Shown: positions 4,728 through 6,603 of the stretch, piece after piece | Position numbering within the stretch: position 1 is the first letter of the stretch | How the letters are laid out: each line of letters begins with the position of its first letter | From: Pseudomonadota bacterium | GTDB lineage: Bacteria; Myxococcota; Bradymonadia; UBA4248 | Assembly: GCA_017629415.1 (NCBI GenBank) | Contig: JAGBXG010000519.1 | Span: 1 to 6,603 of the forward strand | Length of the DNA: 6,603 nt | Direction: 5' to 3' | Notes under the pieces: generated by a model | What the model was told of the DNA's origin: nothing | The model's database searches: none | What the model saw: the letters and a program-made list of their open reading frames with translations, nothing else | Made by a program: the position numbers and the translations under genes

Positions 4728-6449
4728 ATGGTTCATGCAGCCCGTTCACAGCATAAGCAAAATGATGCATCACCTTCGAGTCGGGACATTCGTTCGAAAG
4801 AAGGACTTTACGATTTTGATCCTCATCTTGTCAGGCTTTTAAAAGATAAATATATCATTGAATCTGAGTTGGGGCAGGGAGCGCAGGGCAAGGTCTATTT
4901 AGGGCGTTGTTTAGCCGATAATCAGAAGGTGGCCATTAAAGTACTCCGTGTCAATTCGGTGAATGATTGGAAACAGTATGAGCTGTTTCAACGTGAGGCC
5001 GATGTTCTGAAAAATTTGAATGTTCCGGGGACGGCACGGTTTTATGAAGCGATTCAAGATTTAGATTCAGAAGAACCGATGTCTTTGATTGTCCAAGAGT
5101 ATATTGATGGACGATCTCTGCAGACTTATATTGATAAAAATTCTTATTTTTCTTTTGATATTACCTGTGAGATATTGATCAGGTTATATCGTGTCCTGAT
5201 GGCGCTGCATGAGCAGAAACCGTCGATTATTCATCGTGATATTAAGCCATCGAATGTGATTTTACGTTATCGGGATGGTGAGCTTGCCCCCGAAGTATTT
5301 CTGATTGATTTTGGTGCAGTAGCGAATCCTCAGGTTCAAGATGGGGGATCGACGGTGACGGGGACGTATGGTTATATGGCACCGGAACAGTTGATTGGAA
5401 AGCCTACGATTGCGAGTGATATTTATTCTTTTGCTGTTTTGTCGGTATATTTATTCAGCGGTATGCCGCCAGAAAAGATAGATACCAAAGATTTACGGCT
5501 TTTAATAGATCCGCATTTGGAGCATTTGCCGCATGCCGTGACGGTATTTTTGCGTCAGATGCTTGATCCGAGTCCAGCGAGCCGTCTTGTGAATGATAGA
5601 GTGATTTTGAAAACCTTGGCGAGATTTAAGAAACATAAGTTTTCAACCAAGGCGAGTTATAAAAAGGATAAATTACAAAATTACCAGTTAAAAGATGTTA
5701 AAAGTTTGGGGCAGCCTGGGAATATTGAGCTTTGGGAAGCCTTGCCTGACAGAACGCCGCGGCAGGTGCCTTCAGTTTATGATGGTATGCTGAGTGATGC
5801 CTATAAATTAAAAGATTATAATAATATTCATGTTTCTTTGAGAAAATTTGAAAAGTATGCCATACAAAGTCAAAACGATGATTCACTGGAAGGGTGTTAC
5901 GAAAACGCCAAAATAGTGTTATTTTCTCTGTTTATGGTTGTGTATGTTTGCTCTGGCTTGGTTTATATACTTTCTTTGTTGTTGGAGCATATTGGAGTCT
6001 TGGATATATTCAGTTTACCGATTTCTGTTTTTATCATTTTATACATTGTATGGATGATTTGGTATTTCTCAAGTCGTTCTAAGAAACTTGAATATGCATC
6101 GACTATTTTTGTATCAGGCCGTAAGACATTAGCAGTTGTCGAGAGTATTGAGCTGGTTCAGATGGATTCTCATATCTTTGGGAAAAATCGTCACAAAGGC
6201 GAAATATCCAAATATCGTCCGTTATGGCGTATCGTATATTTTTACAATCCGCCTGATGATGACAGTGAGGATGCTGTGTTTAATACGTATTACAGTGAAG
6301 TTCCCCCCGTTTTATTGAAAGTCGGAGATACCTTACCGATATTATATAAGCTTTCTCAGGGTAAAGCGTATAGCATACCTTATCCGCTTCCGCCTGAGAG
6401 TTCATTATATCAATGTGTCAATTATATGAATTGGATAAGGTGTCGTTAA
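4728..6449 (+). CDS. membrane-anchored Hanks-type Ser/Thr protein kinase with DUF3592-like tail
   Basis: The 573-residue protein phosphorylates Ser/Thr of unknown targets. After a polar ~40-residue N-terminus comes a full kinase domain (~42-300): glycine loop 'LGQGAQGKVYLG' (48-59), 'VAIK' with K71, helix-C E90, 'VQEYIDGRSL' hinge (122-131), catalytic loop 'HRDIKPSN' (169-176, D171), 'DFG' (194-196), 'TGTYGYMAPEQL' (211-222), D231 in 'SDIYS' and R286. All catalytic residues are present, so it should be active. A basic linker (~300-390) leads to two hydrophobic helices (~396-419 and ~426-447) split by a short loop. This should place both ends in the cytoplasm. The tail (~452-557), with 'TLAVVESIELV', 'WRIVYFYNPP' and 'LKVGDTLPILY', resembles the small beta domain DUF3592; this is pattern memory, not a search. 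There are no PASTA or other extracellular sensor domains. It is the second gene of the mvaA operon. Confidence 0.93.
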   Translation: MVHAARSQHKQNDASPSSRDIRSKEGLYDFDPHLVRLLKDKYIIESELGQGAQGKVYLGRCLADNQKVAIKVLRVNSVNDWKQYELFQREADVLKNLNVPGTARFYEAIQDLDSEEPMSLIVQEYIDGRSLQTYIDKNSYFSFDITCEILIRLYRVLMALHEQKPSIIHRDIKPSNVILRYRDGELAPEVFLIDFGAVANPQVQDGGSTVTGTYGYMAPEQLIGKPTIASDIYSFAVLSVYLFSGMPPEKIDTKDLRLLIDPHLEHLPHAVTVFLRQMLDPSPASRLVNDRVILKTLARFKKHKFSTKASYKKDKLQNYQLKDVKSLGQPGNIELWEALPDRTPRQVPSVYDGMLSDAYKLKDYNNIHVSLRKFEKYAIQSQNDDSLEGCYENAKIVLFSLFMVVYVCSGLVYILSLLLEHIGVLDIFSLPISVFIILYIVWMIWYFSSRSKKLEYASTIFVSGRKTLAVVESIELVQMDSHIFGKNRHKGEISKYRPLWRIVYFYNPPDDDSEDAVFNTYYSEVPPVLLKVGDTLPILYKLSQGKAYSIPYPLPPESSLYQCVNYMNWIRCR

Positions 6450-6472
6450 TGAATTGCTGAACAATGGGTTGT

Positions 6473-6491
6473 CAGGGGGATGAGCCCCCTG
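6473..6491. repeat. GC-rich hairpin after the kinase gene
   Basis: CAGGGGG (6473-6479) pairs perfectly with CCCCCTG (6485-6491) around ATGAG, 23 bases after the kinase stop. No T-run follows directly, so it is a poor intrinsic terminator but could end or protect the operon mRNA. In style it matches the other GC-rich intergenic hairpins in the window. Confidence 0.65.
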
Positions 6492-6576
6492 GAATTCACA
6501 CTGGGAACTTACATTTTTGTCGATCTGTTGGTCGTATTGATTTCAGGAATATTTGAATCAAACACGGGTGGGGCGT

Positions 6577-6596
6577 TGCGGGGCCGTAGCCCCGCA
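6577..6596. repeat. GC-rich palindromic hairpin at the window end
   Basis: TGCGGGGC (6577-6584) pairs perfectly with GCCCCGCA (6589-6596) around CGTA. It is followed by TCGGGGG to the edge of the window, so a larger structure may be cut off. The 154 bases after the kinase gene show no convincing gene, only this hairpin and the one at 6473-6491. Confidence 0.65.
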
Positions 6597-6603
6597 TCGG
6601 GGG

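Noticed and set aside
6511..6603. Minus-strand open frame reaching the window edge
   Set aside because: Only about 30 codons, reading through the palindrome at 6577-6596. Its peptide has no recognisable features and could not be told from chance.

Overview
The window is a bacterial chromosomal segment with every supported gene on the plus strand. It carries a complete bacterial-type aspartyl-tRNA synthetase, a divergent biotin-protein ligase, a class II HMG-CoA reductase and a membrane-anchored Hanks-type Ser/Thr kinase. It opens with the 3' end of a probable leucine-rich-repeat protein. Mevalonate-pathway use together with eukaryote-like kinases would fit Myxococcota or a related deltaproteobacterial-type lineage. 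This is inference from gene content only and is weak. Base composition is uneven: by eye the first 60 bases hold 19 G/C, while bases 841-900 in the ligase gene hold 42.

Layout: 1-432 is the 3' end of a protein with LRR-like spacing. 433-613 holds two adjacent GC-rich hairpins that share one inner stem but have different outer stems, followed by AT-rich short repeats. 614-1345 is a BirA-type ligase with no DNA-binding domain, no C-terminal domain and an eroded biotin-AMP loop. 1346-1457 holds two stem-loops. 1458-3260 is aspS. 3261-3531 holds a strong tandem intrinsic terminator, then an exact 12-bp tandem direct repeat and AT-rich repeats with a palindrome. 3532-4716 is mvaA, and 4728-6449 is the kinase. 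6450-6603 has no convincing gene but two more GC-rich hairpins.

How the genes work together: aspS is insulated downstream by the terminators. The reductase and kinase are almost certainly one operon, with 11 bases between them and the kinase ribosome-binding site overlapping the reductase stop codon. The reductase keeps all its catalytic residues but stops eight residues after the catalytic His, so it lacks most of the C-terminal flap seen in class II enzymes. The kinase has an intact catalytic core, two membrane helices and a C-terminal domain resembling DUF3592. The most interesting possibility is a kinase-linked control point on the mevalonate pathway. Next are the natural loss of the biotin-AMP-retaining arginine in the ligase and the family of intergenic hairpins. 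No CRISPR array, tRNA, rRNA or insertion sequence was seen.
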